From Lacrimispora sphenoides (GTDB taxonomy: Bacteria; Bacillota; Clostridia; Lachnospirales; Lachnospiraceae): a stretch of 64,000 nt of DNA. The notes under the pieces were generated by a model. It saw nothing but the letters and a program-made list of their open reading frames with translations. It was not told the DNA's origin and did not search any database. The stretch spans positions 3,350,501 through 3,414,500 of the forward strand of contig NZ_FOIP01000001.1 of assembly GCF_900105215.1 (NCBI RefSeq). The letters are read 5' to 3'. Both the position numbers and the translations under genes were made by a program. Shown one piece after another: positions 17,290 through 26,318 of the stretch (position 1 is its first letter; every line of letters starts with the position of its first letter).

Positions 17290-19302
17290 ATGTATATACA
17301 GAGGGTTTCAATAAAGAACTATCGGAATTATAAGGATTTTACCATGAAGTTTCATAAGGGACTTAATGTCATAATCGGCGCGAACAACTCTGGCAAGACA
17401 GGGCTGCTTACTGCTGTGAAATTGTTGCGTGAGCCTTCTGTTTGTGCCGATGATTTCAATAAAAATGAATTACTCGAATTTGGAACAAAATATCGCGAGG
17501 ACGCTCCGCAGATTGCGATTGAATATACCATTTGTCATACTATTTCGGAGGAAGATACAGAGGATGAAAGCATTATCAGATTGTTGCCATTCTTGGGCAT
17601 GAACGAACTTACTGAATTTCAACAGGAAGCTGATGGGACAACAAATTACAATATTACCGCTATCATCAAAGCCGTTTGCACTCTTGATGAAAAGGCTCTT
17701 AGCGATTATAAGAGGGAAGTTTCCAAGATAGCTGATAATGACTTTGGAAAATATATGACCATTCTAAAATCGTTTGAGAATAGCTATTCGTGGTCTTATT
17801 ACAACGCATCCAGTAATACCGCTGCTGATAAGAAGGCCGCTACCGAAATATTTGATATTCGCTTTATTGGTGCGGAACGAACCAGTGATGATGTCCACAA
17901 GGAGACCAAGCGTGAAATTGATGCCTTTGCAAAAGATCAGGGAAATGCTACTGCGATTGCAGAGTTGCGAGATTCTGTAGCCATCGACATGAAAGCCATT
18001 CTTCAATCTGTATTAGATAAGTTAGAAAAGTTATTTGAGGGCGAAAATAATGATATTGGACTGTCGCGTGGCAATGTGTCCATTTCTCAAAATCTTCGTC
18101 CAAATGTATCCGTGGGAGATTCATACATCACAGAAGTAAGGGATACCAAGGCTGATTATATTGTTCCGCTTGCTTATAACGGATTGGGCTATAATAATCT
18201 GATTAATATTTATATGCTGATAAAACTGACGGAAATCCGTCCGGGCAGGGACTTTCGAATTTTACTCCTTGAAGAACCCGAAGCACATTTGCATCCCGCT
18301 TTGCAATACAAGCTATTCAAATATCTGCGTCAGTTAGATCAAGAAAACAGCCTGAATCAGCAGATATTTGTTACTACGCATTCAAGCAACATTTCAGCTG
18401 TAGCAGGCATAGATAATATGTTTATGATTGCCTATGATAGGGATGGCGATTGTGCTGATTGTAAAGAACAGAGCCTTTCTGTGCAGTTTACTGACAGTGA
18501 GGGTGCAGAAAAGCATAAAGAGAAAGCCAAAAAGCACTTAACGAAATTTCTTGATGTCACCCGTTCAGATATGCTGTTTGCTGATAAGGTGATACTGGTT
18601 GAAGGCATCGCAGAGAGGCTTTTAATGCCCTTGTTTATGGAGAAGTGTGGCTGCTCTTACGAAGATGAGCATATCGCCGTGGTTGAAATTGGTGGTAAGC
18701 ATTTCGAGCATTTTGTGGAGTTGTTTAATGGAAACGCTGTTAATAAAAAAGTTCTGTGTATAACTGACTGTGATTTTAAGTGGATTGCAGACGGCAAGGC
18801 AGAAAAAATTGAGGCATATCAGACGACCGTGCCTGAACATATACAGAAACTTGAGAACCGCTTTCCGATTGATAATTTTCATATATCAACACAGTCGATT
18901 GGTGGACGCACATTTGAGGATGAGTTGCTACTTAGCAACTTTGATAATCCAGAGATTTTATTAAAGATTTTTAAGCTGCCAGCAAGTCAGGTTATATCTG
19001 ATTTTGTTGATGAACATGGGTTTGACTTTGCAAAGTGGGAAACACACTTACCTGAATTAGACGCACGCTCACAACCTCTTGTAAAGAAACGACTGGATGC
19101 ATATAAGCAAGCGATTCAGGACGATACTGCTCACAAGACTGAGTATGAGAACTTGTTTTTTGCCAACTTATTTTTACATTATGCTAAGGGGTGTAAAGGT
19201 GATGTTGCTCTTGATATACTTGTGGATGAAGGATTGACGAGGGAGTTAACCGTTCCCGCTTACATACAGGAGGGGGTGAAATGGCTATGTCTATCGGAAT
19301 AA
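17290..19302 (+). CDS. OLD-family ATP-dependent endonuclease, Gabija GajA-like
   Basis: 670 aa, longer than typical GajA (~580). The N-terminal ABC-type ATPase has Walker A GANNSGKT (30-37), signature-like YNGLGYNNL, Walker B LLLEEPEAHLHP (~325-336) and VTTHSSN. The C-terminal Toprim domain has VEGIAER (E438) and ITDCDFK (D493, D495), the metal-binding residues of OLD nucleases. It overlaps the UvrD-type gene by 22 nt, the class 2 OLD arrangement that defines Gabija. In Gabija this subunit nicks DNA when nucleotide levels fall. GGAGG lies 5 nt before the ATG. Confidence 0.85.
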   Translation: MYIQRVSIKNYRNYKDFTMKFHKGLNVIIGANNSGKTGLLTAVKLLREPSVCADDFNKNELLEFGTKYREDAPQIAIEYTICHTISEEDTEDESIIRLLPFLGMNELTEFQQEADGTTNYNITAIIKAVCTLDEKALSDYKREVSKIADNDFGKYMTILKSFENSYSWSYYNASSNTAADKKAATEIFDIRFIGAERTSDDVHKETKREIDAFAKDQGNATAIAELRDSVAIDMKAILQSVLDKLEKLFEGENNDIGLSRGNVSISQNLRPNVSVGDSYITEVRDTKADYIVPLAYNGLGYNNLINIYMLIKLTEIRPGRDFRILLLEEPEAHLHPALQYKLFKYLRQLDQENSLNQQIFVTTHSSNISAVAGIDNMFMIAYDRDGDCADCKEQSLSVQFTDSEGAEKHKEKAKKHLTKFLDVTRSDMLFADKVILVEGIAERLLMPLFMEKCGCSYEDEHIAVVEIGGKHFEHFVELFNGNAVNKKVLCITDCDFKWIADGKAEKIEAYQTTVPEHIQKLENRFPIDNFHISTQSIGGRTFEDELLLSNFDNPEILLKIFKLPASQVISDFVDEHGFDFAKWETHLPELDARSQPLVKKRLDAYKQAIQDDTAHKTEYENLFFANLFLHYAKGCKGDVALDILVDEGLTRELTVPAYIQEGVKWLCLSE

Positions 19303-21218
19303 ATTCAAGTGATTTGCTAACTCCGGAACAGCTAGATAGTCATATCAAGATATATGCCGGACCGGGTGCAGGAAAAACACATTTTCTCGTGGAAAATGTT
19401 AAGAATATTGTTACTACTTATCCCCTTGTTGTGCAAAGCAGAGCAAGGAAGGTTCTTTGTATTACCTACACCAATGCGGCAGTTGATGAAATTAAGCATC
19501 GTCTTGATAGGTTTTCTTCATCTGTTGAAGCCTATACAATTCATGGGTTTATTATTGAGCATATCATCAAGCCGTTCCAAGAAGATTTGCGACAAATTAT
19601 GCAGGAGGACTTTGGCATTACCGTAAATGGAAAAAGTAAGATTACGTCACAAGTCGAAGGAATGGGAATCCTGCATGGCATCGATAAAACAGATATATTT
19701 GAGTTCATAAAATCAGCGGTCGGAGATACCGAAGAACTGTCTTACAGTAAGAAAATATTAGGTGAAGTTGAGGTCGACCTTGCGGCATACCTTGCTGACA
19801 AAGCGGCAAAATTACGGGCATCAAGGCAGATTAATAATAATCACATCATTCCTATAAAGCAATATACTTGGTCGAAGGTAAGAAAGCTGACTCATAATGA
19901 AATCCTTTACTTTGGCTATCGTATACTTCAGAACAACCATACTGCCCTTTATGCTACAAGAGTCAAGTTCCCATTCATTTTTGTTGATGAGTTTCAGGAT
20001 ACAAACCCTCTGCAGACTTTGCTAATCAAGTTAATAGGAAGCAAGTCAACCGTTATTGGAACGATTGGTGATGTTGCACAGTCCATATATAGCTTTCAAG
20101 GGGCAAGGCCATCGCAGTTTTTAGCCCTAAATATAGATGGTAATCGGGCTTCAAGCGAATACGCAATTAGCGGTAACAGACGATCAACCGCTAATGTAGT
20201 TAATCTATGTAATTTTCTGCGCAAAGCGGATTCAACTGTCACTCAGAATAGCGAAAAGTGCTATAACAGTGATAAGGAAAAGCAATCGGCAGAGAAGACG
20301 AAAATCCATATTATTTCTGGTGAAGACGCGGCTGCCAAGCAACTGATAAACTCCGCAATTGCTGATGGTGCTGTAGTGCTTACCCGCACTTGGGCAGCAG
20401 CATTTTCCTATATCCAGGACATAAACGGAGAACAAGAGAGATATTTAAAAGCAATTTATAATGCCTATTATACTTCACCGATTGATATACGAAGCGATAT
20501 TGTCGAACATAACTATGTAACTTGGGTGCGGGCTTTCAAATTTATTTTCAGACTCTGGAATGGGTATAAAACGGGTGCGTTTGTTGAAGTAATCGCTGCA
20601 CTTGCACTCATAACAGACTTTGACACGAAGAAATTAACACCAAAAATCCTTACGCAATTAAAGTGGTTGACAGATGAAGTGTTTGGGGATCTTTCTGTAG
20701 AAGATTTGACCGTTGATATAATCAATGGATTCAGTTCTCAACTAAACGAAGAAAAGTATACCGATCTTGTATCGGTTATTGGTGGGGAACAATTTACCGT
20801 TCCGATTTTTGACGATGAAGATAGAGATGAAATTAAAACTAATGTTTCTTTGCTCAGTTGGTACACAGCGCATAAGCTCTTTACAGAAGTTTTTTCTGAA
20901 GATAGCCGCTATATGACCGTCCATCAAGCGAAAGGACGTGAATGGGAAAAGGTTATTGTAAGTCTTGAACCCAATAGCCGTAGGGATAGAGATAATACTA
21001 CGTTAACCAGTATGTTTTTAAACCCGCAACTTCTTAATGAGGAGAATGCAGAGGAATTTACGAGAATGTACTATGTTGCATGTAGTCGCGCAAAAGTAGA
21101 TTTGTATATTCACTTGAAAAAAGCTTCAGATGTAACTGCGTTACAGTCAGCATTGGATAATTATAATCAAGTTCACGAGGATAATCGAAGAATTGATTAT
21201 GAAATACTCCCATTGTGA
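19281..21218 (+). CDS. UvrD/Rep-like helicase, Gabija GajB-like
   Basis: 645 aa, longer than typical GajB (~500). Superfamily 1 motifs are in order: I GPGAGKTHF (27-35), Ia CITYTNAAVDEIKHR, II FVDEFQDTNPLQ, III IGDVAQSIYSFQGARPSQF, IV SGNRRST, V MTVHQAKGREWEKV and VI YYVACSRAKVDLY. It starts at the ATG behind AGGAGGGGGTGAA, inside the end of the nuclease gene, so the pair is co-translated. The partner probably regulates or feeds DNA to the OLD nuclease. Confidence 0.87.
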   Translation: MAMSIGINSSDLLTPEQLDSHIKIYAGPGAGKTHFLVENVKNIVTTYPLVVQSRARKVLCITYTNAAVDEIKHRLDRFSSSVEAYTIHGFIIEHIIKPFQEDLRQIMQEDFGITVNGKSKITSQVEGMGILHGIDKTDIFEFIKSAVGDTEELSYSKKILGEVEVDLAAYLADKAAKLRASRQINNNHIIPIKQYTWSKVRKLTHNEILYFGYRILQNNHTALYATRVKFPFIFVDEFQDTNPLQTLLIKLIGSKSTVIGTIGDVAQSIYSFQGARPSQFLALNIDGNRASSEYAISGNRRSTANVVNLCNFLRKADSTVTQNSEKCYNSDKEKQSAEKTKIHIISGEDAAAKQLINSAIADGAVVLTRTWAAAFSYIQDINGEQERYLKAIYNAYYTSPIDIRSDIVEHNYVTWVRAFKFIFRLWNGYKTGAFVEVIAALALITDFDTKKLTPKILTQLKWLTDEVFGDLSVEDLTVDIINGFSSQLNEEKYTDLVSVIGGEQFTVPIFDDEDRDEIKTNVSLLSWYTAHKLFTEVFSEDSRYMTVHQAKGREWEKVIVSLEPNSRRDRDNTTLTSMFLNPQLLNEENAEEFTRMYYVACSRAKVDLYIHLKKASDVTALQSALDNYNQVHEDNRRIDYEILPL

Positions 21219-21247
21219 GCAGGGAAATGCTGTAACAGACCAATTAA

Positions 21248-21448
21248 TTGAGGAACACTTTAGTAAACAGAATAAAGAAATTCGTTTTTGATGATTTTAG
21301 TATAAGGCTAAAAGAGCGTATTCTTGAAGATGAAAATTATAGCGTATTATTAAGTCGGGGAGCAAGACTGAACACAAGATTAGGAATAACGCCGAGTCAA
21401 ATTGTACCGAATAAATCATTCGAAGGAATATTATGCTTTGGATTGTAA
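21248..21448 (+). CDS. Uncertain small open frame downstream of helicase
   Basis: 66 codons from a TTG with no good ribosome binding site. The text FVFDDFSIRLKERILEDENYSVLLSRGARLNTRLGITPSQ looks protein-like rather than random, and may be the tail of a lost gene. I do not recognise it. The stretch 21219-21510 otherwise holds nothing clear. Confidence 0.3.
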   Translation: MRNTLVNRIKKFVFDDFSIRLKERILEDENYSVLLSRGARLNTRLGITPSQIVPNKSFEGILCFGL

Positions 21449-21509
21449 GTGCGGAAGAGGGTATTGAATCTCAAAAATGGTTTGCAAAGGAGCAAGATTT
21501 CAGAAATGT

Positions 21510-21621
21510 ATCCTGACGTCAAGGGGGTGCCAGGCTCGACGGCCATCAGAATCACAGCAACAAGGCATGTGGAGAGTATATGTCTGCTAAGAAAAAAAGA
21601 AAAGATTTGATGCTGTCATGA
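21510..21621 (+). repeat. rumA/rlmD 3'-end-like repeat, copy R2
   Basis: Reads AIRITATRHVESICLLRKK and runs to a TGA at 21619-21621, corresponding to the methyltransferase C-terminus with a ~10-residue extension. It shares AAGGGGGTGCCAGGCTCGA with R1. Its stop overlaps the ATG of the next gene as ATGA. Confidence 0.78.
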
Positions 21622-22217
21622 ATCTTACTAAAATTACAACTGACAACTTAATAGATATTATTGGAACCATTCTGGTCATAATTACAATAGGCATCTCTAT
21701 TTTTCAATTTTTTGAAAACATTAAACATTCGATTGTGGAAGCAAAACAACAAATGGCATTAGACCAAACAAGTCAACTTCCTCTAGACGTTGCACAGTTT
21801 TGTACATCCTCCAGTAATGTTGCCGCCGGAATTTTTCTTGGGCCAAATACGCTTGATGATGTATCAAGAGAAGAGTTTGAACAGTCAAAGATAAAGCAAG
21901 ATGAGCTTCAAGTAAAAATAAAAGAACAAATTATTGCCTATGGCTCAAATGATGCAATCAAAATCCTTGATAGATTTGAGACCCTTGTGAGAAATCCAAT
22001 TAACGGCCTTATCACTATTGAGGTCTATTATCTACTTCCTCTTCTGATGACACAGGTGAAAGCAGATGTCACGGGGGAAGTGATAAATCCAATTACATTG
22101 TTTCATTTGTTAATGCCACAATTCAAAAGCCATGATGATAGGGCAATACACTATATCAATAATGCGATTGCTGATTTGGGACTAGATAGCAAACTAACTG
22201 CTACTAAAACAGACTGA
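21618..22217 (+). CDS. Membrane-anchored hypothetical protein, sole cargo of a small cassette
   Basis: 199 aa, not recognised. Residues ~12-34 (IDIIGTILVIITIGISIFQFF) form one transmembrane segment; the rest is a soluble, mainly helical domain with an acidic linker (DDVSREEFEQSKIKQDELQ). The gene has no evident Shine-Dalgarno. Its ATG overlaps the stop of the R2 methyltransferase-like tail, so it would be translationally coupled to rumA/rlmD if this cassette were first in the array. It is bounded by R2 and R3 only ~750 bp apart and surrounded by defence genes. A membrane effector is possible, without direct support. Confidence 0.65.
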   Translation: MNLTKITTDNLIDIIGTILVIITIGISIFQFFENIKHSIVEAKQQMALDQTSQLPLDVAQFCTSSSNVAAGIFLGPNTLDDVSREEFEQSKIKQDELQVKIKEQIIAYGSNDAIKILDRFETLVRNPINGLITIEVYYLLPLLMTQVKADVTGEVINPITLFHLLMPQFKSHDDRAIHYINNAIADLGLDSKLTATKTD

Positions 22218-22239
22218 TGTACAAAAGTTATCATAATCT

Positions 22240-22345
22240 CCCACCAAGGGCGTTTTGCGCCTTTTCACCATCAGAATTGCAGCAACAAGGCATGTGGAGA
22301 CGGTATGTCTACTTTCTAAGCAAATGTAAAAAGTTGAATTAATAA
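22240..22345 (+). repeat. rumA/rlmD 3'-end-like repeat, copy R3
   Basis: Reads IRIAATRHVETVCLLSKQM then stop. The part from the conserved ACAAGGCATGTGGAG onward is nearly identical to copy R7 at 40040, and the identity continues into the following small gene and helicase. Confidence 0.8.
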
Positions 22346-22364
22346 TTAAATGGAGGAATATAAA

Positions 22365-22526
22365 ATGTCAATGAAAGATATGGATAAAATGAAACAATTA
22401 TTAGAGGAGAAGAAATCTCAAAGTAATTTCTTCTATGGTGAAAAAAAGATTGGTGTCGGAAAAGTTCAACAGAGACATAAGAATATCGGGACTGATTCAG
22501 AAAGAACTAAGAAAATATCCCAATAG
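22365..22526 (+). CDS. Small basic protein, first copy
   Basis: 53 aa (starts MSMKDMDKMKQLLEEKK, ends TDSERTKKISQ), with GGAGG 9 nt before the ATG. Very Lys/Gln rich, no known motif. A second copy at 40117-40278 is almost identical and in the same position upstream of the DinG-like gene, which supports it as a real gene. Function unknown; regulator or partner of the helicase is possible. Confidence 0.65.
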   Translation: MSMKDMDKMKQLLEEKKSQSNFFYGEKKIGVGKVQQRHKNIGTDSERTKKISQ

Positions 22527-22542
22527 TGTTAAAAAAAATAAT

Positions 22543-22574
22543 CCTCTATCTCCTTTTAACAGGGGGGATAGAGG
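22543..22574 (+). other. Hairpin between small gene and helicase (copy 1)
   Basis: CCTCTAT / ATAGAGG arms plus an inner CTCC/GGGG stretch enclose TTTTAAC. There is no T-run after it, so it is more likely a processing or regulatory structure than a simple terminator. A copy lies at 40296-40327. Confidence 0.55.
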
Positions 22575-22642
22575 AATAAGTTCGTTAAAGCGGGTAGTAA
22601 TACAAAAAGGTATAAGTTTAGCATTATAGGAGAAAAAGAAAC

Positions 22643-23560
22643 ATGTGTGCATTGTGTACAATTAACACAAGGGTAAAAGAGCCCTTTGATTATAGTAATA
22701 GAGAAGATTTTCAAGTTAAATTAGTTGAATGGATTGGTGACGTTTTGTATGATATCCTTCCTGAGCTTGGATACGAAGTTCGCGACGAACAAATATTTAC
22801 AGCTTTTCAGATAGCTGATGCTGTTTGCAGCAAAAAAGTTCACTTAGCGGAAGCAGGACTTGGAACAGGCAAAACATTCGCTTATTTATTATCAGCAATT
22901 CCCTATGCTAGGTTTAGTGGAAAACCTGTAGTGATTGCGTGTGCTAGTACAGCACTTCAAGAACAACTTGCTGGTGACGCGGGGGATATTAAAACCCTTT
23001 CTAGGTTACTTGGATTAGAGATAGATGCTAGGATGGCAAAAGACTCACGTCAGTATATATGCGATGTTCGAGTAAATGAAAATTTAGAAGAATTCGATAT
23101 GATGTCGGATGAGATTAATCAGTGGTTAAATAAAACAAATTTAGGTGAACGCTCAGAAATATCTACCGTACCAGATCGTATTTGGAAGAGGATTGGTTGG
23201 AATGAGTCTATGTCGTGTGATATTTGCATGAACCGTGGATATTGCAAACTTGTTAAAGCAAGAGAATATTATATACTTGCGAGAGATTTAATTATTGTAG
23301 ATCATGAAACATTTTTTAATGACTTATGGACAAGGGAAGAACGATTAGCGAATGGACAATTGCCGATACTTCCAAATTATTCTGCAGTTATTTTCGATGA
23401 AGGGCATAAAATACTGCTTCCATCAGCCATGCAAGCAGGACAACAAATAAACAAGGAGGAGATTGACAACATAATCTTCACCCTTGGGGAAATACAGGGA
23501 GCAAGAGATTCATTGGTTTCAGAAACAGCTGCGATGGAACAGGCTTTTATTATAGCTTGA
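22643..23560 (+). pseudogene. DinG-like helicase, 5' fragment only
   Basis: The first ~300 codons match the complete gene at 40396-42357 with only a few differences: GLGTGKTFAYLL Walker A, the cysteine-rich SCDICMNRGYCK iron-sulfur region and VIFDEGHKI Walker B. Identity stops near 23542, after GCGATGGAACAG, and the frame ends 18 nt later in unrelated sequence. The C-terminal helicase motifs III-VI are absent, so it is not an active helicase. It marks a recombination junction with the HEPN-like gene that follows. Confidence 0.85.
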
Positions 23561-23968
23561 ATGATTGGCCGGAGTTTAATTTAGAAGATAACGAAATATT
23601 AAAACTAGAAGAATTTTATGAACTATATAAGAAAATTGACAAAAATAAAAAGATAATTGATAGAATGATTGATTTGTGGATGACATCAAGAAGAACGCCT
23701 TCTTTTGATATAAAATTCATCTTGCATGTAACAATTTTAGAAATGTTTATTAATGGTAATACTAAATTAAGTTATAGATTATCAAGAAGTATTGCAGTAT
23801 TGCTAGGAAATTCGAGGGAAAACTCTAAAGAGATATACAATAACGTGAAAAAATTATATAACGCTAGATCTAGGTTTCTTCATGATGGAGAAGAGAATAA
23901 AAGTAAGCGTCAAATAAGTTGGTGTATAGAAAAACAGACAACCTCTGTTTATAATTGAAGGTTGTCTG

Positions 23969-25507
23969 TTAGCGACAAAGTTTTTGAACCATTGGATCCC
24001 ATGGCATATATTCTTCCAGATATTCTGGATATTCAAGAAATGCAGTTCCGGGAATATCGCTGAGAATGAATTGGATATACTTCCATGGATTTAATCCATT
24101 GGCTTTGGCGGTTTCAATTAAAGTATAAATACCTGCACTTGCTTCTGCCCCTTTGGGACTTCCTGAGAACAGCCAGTTCTTGCGGCCGATTGTAAATGGC
24201 CGGATGCTGTTCTCCGCCAGATTGTTTGATATGCTGCAGTTACCATCAAGAAGATAATTCAACAGTCCATCTTTTTGGTTATTCGCGTACTGAAAGGCTT
24301 TGCCCAGTTTGGAACTCGGAAGTACTTTAGGTGAGATTTCTTTTACCCATGACCAAAAGGCATCCAGTACAGGTTTTTCCTGTAGTAGACGCTGTTCTTT
24401 CCGCCCTACGGGGGATAGGATTTCCAGTTTTTTCTCAATCTCAAAAAGTTGGTTGATATATTTGACTGCCTGAGCTGGAATGGTTGCTTCTGGGCTGTCT
24501 ACATCTTTGGGGAGAGTTTCAACAAAGTATCTCCGTAGATGGGTCCAGCAGATGCACCGGATAATACCAGATACTTTTTCATATCCTTTGTAAGCATCGG
24601 TATGAATGAATCCATGGTATCCCTCCAGATATTCCTGAGGATATTTTCCGCTTCGCCCTGGTTGATATACGAACTGGCGAATTGGCTGCTCAAAGCCTTT
24701 GATAGAGCAGTATACCCACATATAAGAATCCGTTGTATTCTTTCGATTTGGTTCATTCATGACCTGTACGGGTGTTTCATCTATGTGAAGGTATTGCTGC
24801 TCTAATAGTTTTTTATGAAGGAGTCCAACAACCGGGGAAAGCCAGTCCCGATAACTGGTAAGAATCCAGTTTGACATCGTTGCACGGCTTAAGGCTACTC
24901 CGAGGCTTTCCCATTCCTTTTCCTGACGGTATAAAGGAACAGCAAGTTCATACTTTTGATGAATGACCCATGCAACCGCTCCGGGGGAAGCATAAGAGTG
25001 TTGGATTACCGGATAAGGCATTGGAGATTTCTCCATGTATTCTTTTCCCTCCTTACGGCACTTTCTGCATTCAAAGGTCTCACGGTAATAATCGATGACA
25101 CGCACTTTAGCAGGAATAAATTCAATTTCAGTACGGACGAATTCCTCCCCAACAGATTCAAGTGGAGTGCCGCAGGTTTCGCAGAAGCGGTCTTCTTCCG
25201 CAAGAGTACAAAGTTTCTTTTCATGGGGGAGATCCTTCAACAGTTCTTCTTTTTGCCCTTTGTGTTTGCGGCGGCGATAAGACGCAACATCTTTCAAATC
25301 TGGCTCTGCCGCCTTCGGGTCCGAGGAGGTTTCAGCTTCATCAAAAAGAGACATCTGTCCCTCGAGTCCAAGAGATGATGTCTGCTCCGTAGTCCTGCCA
25401 TAAAGTTTTCTGGTCAGAAAAACAACCTTTTCGTGAAGAAGAAGGTTTTCTTTTTCTAACTCAGCGATGCGGTTTTCGAGATTTTCAACCTGATTGTTAT
25501 GCGCCAT
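23969..25507 (-). CDS. tnpC: IS66 family transposase TnpC
   Basis: 512 aa, full length. An N-terminal coiled coil (VENLENRIAELEKENLLL) precedes a zinc-binding segment (FCETCGTP and ECRKCRKEG), then the DDE core with HIDETPVQV and HTDAYKGYE, and the C-terminal ENSIRPFTIGRKNWLFSG typical of IS66. It catalyses cut-and-paste movement of the element. It is the last gene of the three-gene IS operon, read from the right end. Confidence 0.95.
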   Translation of the reverse strand: MAHNNQVENLENRIAELEKENLLLHEKVVFLTRKLYGRTTEQTSSLGLEGQMSLFDEAETSSDPKAAEPDLKDVASYRRRKHKGQKEELLKDLPHEKKLCTLAEEDRFCETCGTPLESVGEEFVRTEIEFIPAKVRVIDYYRETFECRKCRKEGKEYMEKSPMPYPVIQHSYASPGAVAWVIHQKYELAVPLYRQEKEWESLGVALSRATMSNWILTSYRDWLSPVVGLLHKKLLEQQYLHIDETPVQVMNEPNRKNTTDSYMWVYCSIKGFEQPIRQFVYQPGRSGKYPQEYLEGYHGFIHTDAYKGYEKVSGIIRCICWTHLRRYFVETLPKDVDSPEATIPAQAVKYINQLFEIEKKLEILSPVGRKEQRLLQEKPVLDAFWSWVKEISPKVLPSSKLGKAFQYANNQKDGLLNYLLDGNCSISNNLAENSIRPFTIGRKNWLFSGSPKGAEASAGIYTLIETAKANGLNPWKYIQFILSDIPGTAFLEYPEYLEEYMPWDPMVQKLCR

Positions 25508-25593
25508 TGATGACAGTCCCTTTGCTTTTTAACTGTCATAATTATACCATAAAAGCGCCGTAAAATCCAGTAAATACGGCACTTTTCGGCACT

Positions 25594-25950
25594 TTATATA
25601 ATCATTTCTGGATAGGATTTTTTCACTGCTTTTGGTTGGTTGATGGACAGCCCTTCCATGAGCCACCGGAACTCCTGCCCCGATATTAGCCTCACTTCAG
25701 CCTGTGTCCTGGGCCACTGGAAAGTTCCATTCTCAAGTCTCTTATAAAGTAAGACAAAACCATCGCCCTCCCAGAAGAGAGCTTTGATGCGGTTGCATTT
25801 ACGGCCACAGAACAAAAACAGGCTGTTGGAAAAAGGATCAAGTTTGAAGTTCTGTTGTACAATGGCGGACAGGCTATCAATGGATTTGCGCATATCCGTA
25901 TAACCGCAGGCAAGATAGATATGTTCTGCCTTTGAAATGTCGCCTAACAT
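25594..25950 (-). CDS. tnpB: IS66 accessory protein TnpB
   Basis: 118 aa. AYLACGYTDMRKSIDSLSAIV-like start and FLFCGRKCNRIKALFWEGDGFVLLYKRLE identify the IS66 Orf2 family. It is required with TnpA for efficient transposition of IS66 elements; its biochemical role is not known. The ATG overlaps the end of tnpA by 7 nt, indicating coupling. Confidence 0.94.
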   Translation of the reverse strand: MLGDISKAEHIYLACGYTDMRKSIDSLSAIVQQNFKLDPFSNSLFLFCGRKCNRIKALFWEGDGFVLLYKRLENGTFQWPRTQAEVRLISGQEFRWLMEGLSINQPKAVKKSYPEMII

Positions 25951-26318
25951 AGATGCCTAATGGTACGAAGAGTATTTTCGATTGTTTCCTGGTTTGCCCC
26001 ATTTTGAATTTCCAGAGTCATATTTCCAAGTCTGATGATGACAGCGGTTGATGAGCTGGATTTGGCAACTGCATACGGAACTTCAGCAAACATGGAGGGA
26101 TGGGAGACAACTGTTGAAACTTTAGGTTTTCTTTCAGCAGGAATCGTATCAAACGCTTCATGCTTGATTTTGCGAAGCCAGTAATAATAGGATTTTATAC
26201 TGACATCATGAGCGGTACACCAATCAGACACTTTCTGATTGCTTGCCCTGCATTTTTGAATCCGCTCTATCCAAAGGCTAAGTTTTTGGGAATGAGTCGC
26301 TACTGTTAAGCTATCCAT
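25944..26318 (-). CDS. tnpA: IS66 accessory protein TnpA
   Basis: 124 aa. The N-terminal half (WIERIQKCRASNQKVSDWCTAHDVSIKSYYYWLRKIK) is a helix-turn-helix of the IS66 Orf1 type; the C-terminal half ends with LGNMTLEIQNGA. It is the first gene from the right end of the element and likely binds the IS ends or controls the operon. The gene looks intact. Confidence 0.92.
   Translation of the reverse strand: MDSLTVATHSQKLSLWIERIQKCRASNQKVSDWCTAHDVSIKSYYYWLRKIKHEAFDTIPAERKPKVSTVVSHPSMFAEVPYAVAKSSSSTAVIIRLGNMTLEIQNGANQETIENTLRTIRHLC

Noticed and set aside
22543..22574. Classical terminator of the 53-aa gene
   Set aside because: Stem is acceptable but no T-run follows in either copy, so it is listed as an unassigned hairpin.
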